Of a stretch of DNA of 35,464 nucleotides, positions 28,325 to 35,464 are shown piece by piece (within the stretch, counting starts at the first letter, position 1; each line of letters opens with the position of its first letter). The DNA is from Ilumatobacteraceae bacterium. Its GTDB lineage: Bacteria > Actinomycetota > Acidimicrobiia > Acidimicrobiales > Ilumatobacteraceae. The position numbers and the translations under genes were made by a program. The stretch lies in the NCBI GenBank assembly GCA_016462185.1, contig JAEMTQ010000006.1, forward strand, positions 1 through 35,464, in the 5' to 3' direction. The notes below the pieces were generated by a model. The model saw only the letters and a program-made list of their open reading frames with translations. It ran no database searches and was not told where the DNA came from.

Positions 28325-29632
28325 CTATTGCCGACGGACGCCACTGAAAATAACAATCACACGCTCATCATCGGCAATTTCTTGGCGAATCGCCAACAGC
28401 CCCGCGAGACCTGCGGCACCAGTCGGGCTGACATCAATATTTGTCACACGATGTGCAAGCGCATAACTTTCGTGCACTTGCGCTTCGGTTGCCACAACTG
28501 GATACCCGTCGCTATCGGCCATTGCGTTGCACGCACCGATCCAGTCGTAAGTTTCGTCGTCCAAAATTCCGTCGGCAAGTGAAACCGGTGTGCTCTCCCA
28601 AGGCCACATACATTGCGTCCAACGATCCCCGGCATTACGTGCCCCACCCGAACTCTGGGCAATCTTGAAAGCCCGAGCAAGCGGAGCACAGCCCTGTGTT
28701 TGCACGGCATGCACTTTTGGTTTTGTGGCACCAGCAAAAAACCCTGCGGCAGCACACGCGACAAATGCACCGCCACCAGCCTGCACAAACATTCGACTCA
28801 TCAACGAGCCTGGCAAATTTTCGGCAACCACCGCCATCTCCCAACCAATCGTGCGACCACCATCTAGACACCATGCGTTCTCGGGGCCTTGCACTCCAAA
28901 CGGAATTGAGCCAGCAGCGATTGCTTCACGAAAACGAAACACGCAAGGGTCCCCCGCGGGGTCTGTCGCGATACGTTGACACAACACAGCATTCGCCTGC
29001 AACGAACTTAAAATTTTAAGCGTCGCTTCGTCTGCGCTTTGTGGAACAAAAACTTGAATCGGCCAATTCACTGCACGAGCAAGAGTGCTCGCCGCAATCG
29101 CCGCGTTGCCACATGATGCAATCGCCAGTGCTGGTCGTTCATTCGGGTTCTTCCACGGTGCACGTCCGACTTTTTCGACGGCAATTAAGTGCAGCAGTTC
29201 ACTGAACAGATGTCGGGCTTTTTGCGAGCCGGCAACATTATGCGTCTCGTCTTTTATCCACACACCGCCTTGTTGACTAAATCCCAGTTCATCGCTCAGT
29301 GCATCGTGTCGCGCAAACGGCGTTGTGCGAAAACCGGTGCCGGCAACAACCGAAACTGCGTCGTCAAGTTCGCGAATTATTTTTGTTCGGGCGTCGAAAT
29401 CAAGTCCGAGAGTCGCAGCGAATGCATCCCAAGCCAAATAACGCTGAAACCCAACATAAGGATTCGTGTCACCATTGCTGCGCAGCGGCGCAATTGAATT
29501 TTCTAATTCAAGAACATGATGCCGATCTAAGTCACTCGAGTTCGGACAACGCCAAGAAAATATCTCGCTGATCGCGACTCGCGTTCCACAGGCTGAGCAA
29601 CGCCAACCAGTTACAACTGGTGCTGGCTGCAT
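28325..29632 (-). CDS. Fold-type-II PLP enzyme, threonine synthase-like
   Basis: 435 aa; N-terminal Cys-rich ribbon (WRCSACGTR...WRCPNSS), PLP-lysine region KDETHNVAGSQKARH, AIASCGNAAIAASTLARAV, FVQAGGGAFVACAAAGF. Confidence 0.75.
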   Translation of the reverse strand: MQPAPVVTGWRCSACGTRVAISEIFSWRCPNSSDLDRHHVLELENSIAPLRSNGDTNPYVGFQRYLAWDAFAATLGLDFDARTKIIRELDDAVSVVAGTGFRTTPFARHDALSDELGFSQQGGVWIKDETHNVAGSQKARHLFSELLHLIAVEKVGRAPWKNPNERPALAIASCGNAAIAASTLARAVNWPIQVFVPQSADEATLKILSSLQANAVLCQRIATDPAGDPCVFRFREAIAAGSIPFGVQGPENAWCLDGGRTIGWEMAVVAENLPGSLMSRMFVQAGGGAFVACAAAGFFAGATKPKVHAVQTQGCAPLARAFKIAQSSGGARNAGDRWTQCMWPWESTPVSLADGILDDETYDWIGACNAMADSDGYPVVATEAQVHESYALAHRVTNIDVSPTGAAGLAGLLAIRQEIADDERVIVIFSGVRRQ

Positions 29633-29637
29633 CTTGG

Positions 29638-31182
29638 CTATTTTTTAGCGGCGACTCTACGGTTGAACTCGCCGATGAGTTCGTCCCACACGGGCAAATA
29701 CTTTCGCAAGTCGCGCCAAAACGACTGCGACCTGCGGGCTTCAAACACGGCCAATGGTGTTCCCTGTTGTTCAACCCATGTGTAGTAACCGAGATTAAAA
29801 ATTCGGGTGCGGTCGCGCTCGGTGCAATCAATCATCGCATCTGTGCCAACCATGCCAAGGTGCTCAGCAAAAACTTCTGCCGCGTCCATCTCACCGAATG
29901 AATCGTTAAAGCGTCGCGTCATAGTTTTTACGCGCTCACTTGGATACAAATCGGCGCCGTCCGTTGCAATCGTGATCAAGGCATCGTTCTCACCCAGTCC
30001 GAGCAGTTTCGCCGTCTTGATCGCCGCAATCACGTTGCAAATCGCCGAGAAACCAAAATGCTTCAATGTCTCGACGATTTCCACGGGCACACCTTTACGC
30101 TCGGCCAAGTATCGACAACCTGCGTCAGTGTTGAACATCACGTCCAACTCGTCTGTCGCTCGGTCTGAGACGCCGACAACAACGTCGGTGTTCATCACGT
30201 TATGAATTAAAGGTATGTGCTTGTCGCCGATTCCTTGAATGTTGTGTTCGCCAAAGCCGTTCTCCAACATCGTCGGGCATTCAAGAGCTTCAACGGCGAC
30301 AATTTTTGTTCCGTAGTCATCTTTGAGACGGTCGCCAGCACCAATCGTGCCTGCCGAGCCAGTGGCCGAAGTGAATGCAGCCAAGCGCAACTTGCCGCCA
30401 ACACTTTTGTTTACAAATTCAAAAACACTTGATAGCGCTCGACCCGTAACTTCGTAGTGGCCAGCATGATTGCCGAACTCACAGAATTGGTTGAAAACAA
30501 AATTCTTCGGGTCAAGTTCCATCTCGTTGCATGCGTCATAAATTTCTTTGACGTTGCTCTCGGTTCCCGGAGTGCGCACAATGTCGCTTGGGTCGCTCAC
30601 CCATTTGTCGAGCCAGTCGAATCTCTCTTGCGACATTCCGGCCGGCAAAACAGCAACGCCACGCGAACCCATAATTCGACTGATCGCCACTCCACCGCGG
30701 GCGTAGTTGCCAGTTGATGGCCAAACCGCACGGTGACGACTCGGGTCAAATTGGCCAGTTATGACTCTTGGCGCCAAGCACGAATAAGCCGCCAAAACTT
30801 TGTGCGCAGTAATCATCGGAAAGCGATCGCCGAACATAACAATTATCGGACTATCAATGCCCGTCAACGAACTTGGTAACACGACATGATCTGGCACCGA
30901 CACACGCTCGCCCTGCATGTTGTTGTACCAATGCACGCGAAACAAGTTGCGAGCATCTGCGGCGTTCTTGTCGACACCCTTGGCATAACTCGCATCGATT
31001 TTTGAAGGGTCTGCCAACTGGGCAAATGTCGGAAGCACAACTTTGTTCTTGGCGCAAAGTGCGACACTGTTCTCAAGAGCCTGCTGATCAACGACCGTGT
31101 CAGCTAAGCCAAGTTGTCCAGCCAAAGCAGCAGAGTCGAGCTGACCTTTTGAGCCATGATGCTGTGCAGTTATTGAAGTCAA
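29638..31182 (-). CDS. Fold-type-II PLP-dependent enzyme (cysteine synthase-like superfamily), substrate unknown
   Basis: 514 aa; [78 protein letters not shown] start with CATAAT at -13..-8. Confidence 0.72.
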   Translation of the reverse strand: MTSITAQHHGSKGQLDSAALAGQLGLADTVVDQQALENSVALCAKNKVVLPTFAQLADPSKIDASYAKGVDKNAADARNLFRVHWYNNMQGERVSVPDHVVLPSSLTGIDSPIIVMFGDRFPMITAHKVLAAYSCLAPRVITGQFDPSRHRAVWPSTGNYARGGVAISRIMGSRGVAVLPAGMSQERFDWLDKWVSDPSDIVRTPGTESNVKEIYDACNEMELDPKNFVFNQFCEFGNHAGHYEVTGRALSSVFEFVNKSVGGKLRLAAFTSATGSAGTIGAGDRLKDDYGTKIVAVEALECPTMLENGFGEHNIQGIGDKHIPLIHNVMNTDVVVGVSDRATDELDVMFNTDAGCRYLAERKGVPVEIVETLKHFGFSAICNVIAAIKTAKLLGLGENDALITIATDGADLYPSERVKTMTRRFNDSFGEMDAAEVFAEHLGMVGTDAMIDCTERDRTRIFNLGYYTWVEQQGTPLAVFEARRSQSFWRDLRKYLPVWDELIGEFNRRVAAKK

Positions 31183-31189
31183 GGTTTAC

Positions 31190-31195
31190 ATTATG
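31190..31195 (-). promoter_or_regulatory. -10 element at leaderless spacing (514-aa PLP enzyme)
   Basis: Minus strand CATAAT at -13..-8 relative to the TTG start 31182; lies in the 63-nt divergent region shared with the tRNA. Confidence 0.45.
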
Positions 31196-31245
31196 TCAAA
31201 TAATCATTAAAAAGCACTACTCTTACGGGCGTAAGGCATACGCAA

Positions 31246-31318
31246 GCCGACGTAGCCCAATGGCAGAGGCACGGCGCTTAGGACGCCGCCAGTGAGAGTT
31301 CGAGTCTCTCCGTCGGCA
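31246..31318 (+). tRNA. tRNA with UAG anticodon (Leu, CUA codon) and class I fold, short variable loop
   Basis: Acceptor GCCGACG/CGTCGGC (7 bp), anticodon arm CGGCG-CTTAGGA-CGCCG, variable loop CCAGT (5 nt), T arm GAGAG-TTCGAGT-CTCTC, discriminator A, no encoded CCA. Confidence 0.93.
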
Positions 31319-31324
31319 CAAAAT

Positions 31325-32353
31325 ATGGACGCGCACACAACTGAGCAACTCGCAACCCCCGCACTTCTCGTCGACCTCGACGCCCTGAATAAAAACATGC
31401 GAACGATGTCACTTCGCCATCCAGCCGCAAAATTGCGACCGCACACGAAGGCACACAAGTGCACGGGCATCGCACAACTGCAACAACATTACGGCCACAA
31501 AACTTTTACCTGTGCAACCCCTCGCGAAATAATCGGTATGGCCGCAGCCGGAGTTGGCGAAGACTTTTTGCTAGCCAACGAGGTGGTCGACATCGAACGA
31601 TTAAAAAAACTTGCCCAGATTGCAGAAAATGCTCGCGTAACAATCGCAGTTGACTCACAAGAAACTATCGATGCAGCCGCACGCGCAGGTCTGCACGATG
31701 TATTGATCGATGTCAATGTTGGTCTGCCTCGTTGCGGCATTGCGCCAGAACTTGCCGGCCGACTTGCCGATAGCGCGAGAAAATCTGGGTTAACAGTTCG
31801 AGGCGTAATGGGCTACGAAGGTCACTTGATGATGGCCGACGGCCATGACAACCGAAAGCAAAAAGTCGCAGAGTCAATGCAATTTCTCGCGCGCGCCGCA
31901 AGCGATGTGGGGGGCGAAATCATCTCGGCGGGCGGCACAGGAACTTTCGACATGCACGACGACACATGCATCAACGAACTTCAAGCCGGTTCGTATGCGC
32001 TAATGGATACGCATTACGCAAAACTCGAATTGCCGTTCGTCCAAAGTTGTTTTGTTTTGGGCACCATAATTTCTGCCAACCCGCAATGGCTCGTCATCGA
32101 TGTTGGCCTGAAATCACTCGGTATGGACCATGGCAATCCAACTGTGGATGGCTTCGATGTTCTCTTTTGCTCAGATGAACACACGACACTTAAACCGAAA
32201 AAAGATTCAGCAAAGCAAAAAGTCAAAGTCGGCGAAAGACTTCGCGTAATCCCGGCTCATATTGACCCAACAATGGCGATGCATAGTGTCGCCCACATTG
32301 TTCGTGGTGAAGAACTAATCGACACCTGGCAAATTGACTTACGGGGCTGGTAA
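31325..32353 (+). CDS. D-threonine aldolase/DSD1-like PLP enzyme (alanine racemase-like N-domain)
   Basis: Start corrected from 31292 (inside the tRNA) to ATG 31325. TPALLVDLDALNKNM, LRPHTKAHK (PLP Lys), VGLPRCGI, SAGGTGTF, ELQAGSYALMD, PAHIDPTMAMH metal motif. Confidence 0.87.
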   Translation: MDAHTTEQLATPALLVDLDALNKNMRTMSLRHPAAKLRPHTKAHKCTGIAQLQQHYGHKTFTCATPREIIGMAAAGVGEDFLLANEVVDIERLKKLAQIAENARVTIAVDSQETIDAAARAGLHDVLIDVNVGLPRCGIAPELAGRLADSARKSGLTVRGVMGYEGHLMMADGHDNRKQKVAESMQFLARAASDVGGEIISAGGTGTFDMHDDTCINELQAGSYALMDTHYAKLELPFVQSCFVLGTIISANPQWLVIDVGLKSLGMDHGNPTVDGFDVLFCSDEHTTLKPKKDSAKQKVKVGERLRVIPAHIDPTMAMHSVAHIVRGEELIDTWQIDLRGW

Positions 32354-32926
32354 CTCCCCAAGACGCTTAGCCAGCAAACGAAAAGCAATTGCGCGGTGTG
32401 AATACTGGTGCTTTTCTTCGACTGACATTTGGGCAAAGGTTCGACCGTCACCAGCAGCGGGCACAAATACCGAGTCATAACCAAAACCGCGATCACCGCG
32501 TTGTTCAGGGGCAATTGATCCCTCGCAGACACCTTCGCAAATAATTTCTTTGCCATCTGGCCACAACAGCAAAATCACCGTTCGAAATCTTGCCAAACGA
32601 TTGCTGTTTTGATTAAGCGCGTCAAGAAATTTGCGTCGATTTTGTTCATCTGTGGCACCTGGGCCAGCAAATCGTGCCGTAAATACACCGGGCTGACCGT
32701 TCAGCGCATCTACTTCTAAACCCGTGTCGTCTGCAAGTGCTGGCTGATTGGTCGCCCGACCTACAGCAATGGCTTTTAATCGTGCATTGCCAATCAGTGT
32801 CGTTTCAGTCTCGGCAACATCTGCCAAATCTTTTGGACGAGGCGCAAGTTCAATCACGCCACCAACCAGATCAAAAATTTCAGCGACCTTGTGCGGGTTC
32901 GCAGAAGCGCAAACAACGCGCAGCAT
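32339..32926 (-). CDS. rdgB: RdgB/HAM1 XTP/dITP diphosphatase
   Basis: 195 aa; CASANPHKVAEI, ALADDTGLEVDALNGQPGVFTARFAG, GDRGFGYDSVFVP, SHRAIAF. Confidence 0.94.
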   Translation of the reverse strand: MLRVVCASANPHKVAEIFDLVGGVIELAPRPKDLADVAETETTLIGNARLKAIAVGRATNQPALADDTGLEVDALNGQPGVFTARFAGPGATDEQNRRKFLDALNQNSNRLARFRTVILLLWPDGKEIICEGVCEGSIAPEQRGDRGFGYDSVFVPAAGDGRTFAQMSVEEKHQYSHRAIAFRLLAKRLGELPAP

Positions 32927-32928
32927 TT

Positions 32929-33684
32929 TTATTTTGGTCGTGGCGTCGGCGGCACAGAAAGAATCTGTGTTTGCAAAGCGAAGACTTCACGTAAGCCATT
33001 TGTAGCCAGCGCCAGCAACTCAGTCAATTGCGACTGGCTAAATGCCGCACCTTCGGCGGTGCCCTGCACTTCAACAAATTTTGCTTCGCTTGAACCGTGT
33101 TCTTGCAACATCACTACATTCATGTCAACTTCAGCCGAACTATCTTCGACATATGGCAGGTCGAGAATCGGCACACCGTTGTGAATGCCCACGCTCACTG
33201 CCGCGCACAAAGAATGAAGCGGATGTTTGTTGATCAAACCATTTTGTTGAACACGTGTCAGCGCATCATGTAACGCGATATACGCACCACAAATGCTGGC
33301 AGTGCGAGTGCCACCGTCAGCCTGCAACACATCGCAATCCACGATCACTTGACGTTCGCCGAGCAAAGTCATATCGCAACACGACCGCAGCGACCTGCCA
33401 ATCAATCTTTGAATTTCAATCGTTCGACCACCCTGCTTGCCCTTGGCGGCTTCGCGGTCGGCGCGATCTGGTGTCGACCCAGGCAACATCGAGTATTCAG
33501 CAGTAACCCAGCCTTTGTTTTTGCCTTTCATCCATCGCGGAACGTCTTCGTCAACCGATGCAGTACACAGCACTCGCGTCTTGCCGAACGAGACCAACAC
33601 AGAACCTGCAGCCATTTCAGTAAAGTCGCGCTCAAACTTCAACTCGCGCAATTGATTTGATTTTCGCCCGTCTGGTCGTGTCAT
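32929..33684 (-). CDS. rph: Ribonuclease PH
   Basis: 251 aa; [77 protein letters not shown]. Confidence 0.96.
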   Translation of the reverse strand: MTRPDGRKSNQLRELKFERDFTEMAAGSVLVSFGKTRVLCTASVDEDVPRWMKGKNKGWVTAEYSMLPGSTPDRADREAAKGKQGGRTIEIQRLIGRSLRSCCDMTLLGERQVIVDCDVLQADGGTRTASICGAYIALHDALTRVQQNGLINKHPLHSLCAAVSVGIHNGVPILDLPYVEDSSAEVDMNVVMLQEHGSSEAKFVEVQGTAEGAAFSQSQLTELLALATNGLREVFALQTQILSVPPTPRPK

Positions 33685-33697
33685 TTTTTCTCCATGA

Positions 33698-34516
33698 TCA
33701 TTTTTTTTGCCAATATTTCGTCGCCGATAATTCTGGCCCCAAGAATCTTCGGCCTAGTTCAGCAAACTGCTGAACATCTCCCGACGAATAAAACTCGTGA
33801 GTGCCCTTACTCGATGCCCCAACACTACGTGCAATGTTGTTTTTTACCAGAGCATCACGCACCGAGTTCGCCGTCTCATCGGCACCGTTCACTAGCTTCA
33901 CGCCTGCACCCATGACTTGGCTAATCACAGCACTTAAATACGGATAATGAGTGCACCCAAGAAGCAGCGCATCAACATCTGCATTTCGCACTGGTGCCAA
34001 CAACTTTTCGGCGAGTTCAGTTACCGCGACTCCAGTCGTCTCATCGCGCTCAACAAACTCGACAAACCCCGGACATGCAGCCGCCGTCAGCACAACATCT
34101 GACGAGACGCGGGCCACTGCTTTGTCGTATGCCCCCGACGAAATAGTTCCTGCTGTGCCGATCACTGCAACTCTCTTATTTTTGGTCACACTCACGAGCG
34201 CCCGCGCTCCTGGTTCAACCACACCAATTACTGGCACTGGCAAAGTCTCTTGCAACTCTTGCAACGCCACGGCAGCAGCGGTGTTACAGGCCACGACAAT
34301 CATTTTCACTTTGAAGTCGTTCACCAAACTGTTCGCTAATTCAATTGCAAAACTGCGCACGTCACTTGCAGGTTTTGGACCATACGGGTATCTGGCTGTA
34401 TCGCCGATATAAACCAGGTTCTCGCTCGGCAACAAATCAATCACCGATCGTGCAACAGTCAGACCACCAAATCCAGAGTCAAACATTCCGATCGGCTGGT
34501 CTGCTTGCGCGCTCAT
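33698..34516 (-). CDS. murI: Glutamate racemase
   Basis: 272 aa; [53 protein letters not shown]. Confidence 0.95.
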   Translation of the reverse strand: MSAQADQPIGMFDSGFGGLTVARSVIDLLPSENLVYIGDTARYPYGPKPASDVRSFAIELANSLVNDFKVKMIVVACNTAAAVALQELQETLPVPVIGVVEPGARALVSVTKNKRVAVIGTAGTISSGAYDKAVARVSSDVVLTAAACPGFVEFVERDETTGVAVTELAEKLLAPVRNADVDALLLGCTHYPYLSAVISQVMGAGVKLVNGADETANSVRDALVKNNIARSVGASSKGTHEFYSSGDVQQFAELGRRFLGPELSATKYWQKK

Positions 34517-34593
34517 CGCTTACAACGCTACGCCGTGGCCGATATGCGAGTCGGCAACTGCGTGAATGGCGTTAGATGCTTTAGTCTTCATGC

Positions 34594-35424
34594 GTGCTTC
34601 TTGCCGCCGGACTCGCACTTGCCGCGGCTGTTCTTCATGCTTCATGGAACATCGCGGTAAAGCAAACCGGAGATCGTTTTCTAGCTCTTTGGGGTCAGTT
34701 TGTTTTTTCTGGCTCAATCGCAACGGCTATTTTGATCTTCTGGAGTTTTGTCGACGGCGTTCCCGACATTGCTTGGTGGTGGTCGGTCTTTAGCGGCTGT
34801 GGACACCTGCCGTATGTCATGTTGCTGGCTCGTGCTTATGACAAAAATGATTTTTCGGTCACTTACCCAATCGCTCGTGGTGCAGGCGCGCTTTCTGCAG
34901 CAATTCTTGGGCTTATCTTTCTGGGCGACGATCTTTCGGGCTTGAGCATGGGCGGCATCGCCGTCGTAATTTTTGGTTTGTGGATCTTGGTCTCAAATCA
35001 AAAGATCAACAACATCTCGCCCGCACTTGGCGTTGCACTAACAATTGGCGGATATTCAGTTGCCGACGCATATGGAGCACGAAACTCAAACTCAATTGCT
35101 TTTGCATTAAGCGTCTTTGCCAGTGGTGGATTAACGGTTTCAACTTGGGCATTCATCACGCGACGTCGTCAACTCACGCCATTTATCAAAGCACACTTAA
35201 AGACTTCGGCTGCGGGCGGTGCAATGTCTTTGCTCAGTTACACCATGGTTGTTTATGCGTTCACTCTTGCCCCGGTTGGTTATGTGGCAACATTGCGCGA
35301 GTCAAGCGTGGTTATTGCAGCACTCGCCGGCTGGAAGTATCTAAAAGAAGAAGATCACAAACGACGGCTAACTTCAGCCGCAGTTGTCGTCGTCGGACTC
35401 GTTGTGTTGGTTGCCGGACGTTAA
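34594..35424 (+). CDS. EamA/DMT family transporter
   Basis: 276 aa with about 10 TM segments, AVLHASWNIAVKQ, YTMVVYAFTLAPVGYVATLRESSVVIAALAGW; GTG start with TAGTCT at -12..-7. Confidence 0.83.
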   Translation: MLLAAGLALAAAVLHASWNIAVKQTGDRFLALWGQFVFSGSIATAILIFWSFVDGVPDIAWWWSVFSGCGHLPYVMLLARAYDKNDFSVTYPIARGAGALSAAILGLIFLGDDLSGLSMGGIAVVIFGLWILVSNQKINNISPALGVALTIGGYSVADAYGARNSNSIAFALSVFASGGLTVSTWAFITRRRQLTPFIKAHLKTSAAGGAMSLLSYTMVVYAFTLAPVGYVATLRESSVVIAALAGWKYLKEEDHKRRLTSAAVVVVGLVVLVAGR

Positions 35425-35464
35425 AAGTAAATTATTTTTTCGGCTGCAGCCTCGGCAGCATCTA

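Noticed and set aside
28088-28582. 164-aa ORF spanning clpP and the threonine synthase-like gene on the opposite strand
   Set aside because: Overlaps two solid CDSs and has no recognisable family.
31218-31245. tRNA promoter (TACTCT at 31218-31223) and small CTTAC-GGGC-GTAAG hairpin upstream of the tRNA
   Set aside because: -35 match is weak and a 5-bp hairpin is easily expected by chance; not strong enough to call.
31246-31318. Possible amber-suppressor tRNA because the gene shows TAG in the anticodon loop
   Set aside because: The anticodon itself is 5'-UAG-3', which reads CUA (Leu). An amber suppressor would need CUA as anticodon. The reverse strand lacks a canonical T-loop.
31292-31324. 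ORF-track start of the D-Thr aldolase-like gene at 31292
   Set aside because: Lies inside the tRNA T arm; ATG 31325 begins the family-like sequence.
35425-35464. Ala/Glu-rich minus-strand coding tail at the window edge (…DAAEAAAEK…)
   Set aside because: Only 40 nt visible; reading frame cannot be fixed.
1-35464. CRISPR array, phage, IS element or anti-phage defence island
   Set aside because: No regularly spaced direct repeats, transposase, cas or known defence genes were seen on either strand.

Overview
This 35.5 kb window looks like chromosomal DNA of an actinobacterium, probably Acidimicrobiia-like (inferred from gene order and protein character, not verified). Most of it is a conserved housekeeping block on the minus strand: comM-dprA-xerC-whiG/fliA-M23-like, then rpsB-tsf-pyrH-frr-cdsA-dxr-rseP-ispG, plus murI-rph-rdgB and clpP. 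Metabolic and cell-envelope genes flank it: methylmalonyl-CoA mutase large subunit, RidA, an AceE/transketolase-like ThDP enzyme, class II aldolase, two EamA transporters, a SpoIID+SGNH+PG-binding protein, glf with a GlfT2-like glycosyltransferase, and a rhodanese-ThiF protein. I see no CRISPR array, transposase, phage module or rRNA. The strongest unusual signals are: (1) a tRNA at 31246-31318 with a UAG (Leu/CUA) anticodon but a class I fold with a 5-nt variable loop; (2) a D-threonine-aldolase-like gene starting 6 nt after that tRNA, with two unusual fold-type-II PLP enzymes divergently upstream; (3) -10-like hexamers at leaderless spacing ahead of almost every first gene; (4) an M23/LytM homologue that has lost its metal ligands; (5) candidate RNA leader structures upstream of rpsB and the SpoIID gene. 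All calls come from reading the sequence; no searches were run.
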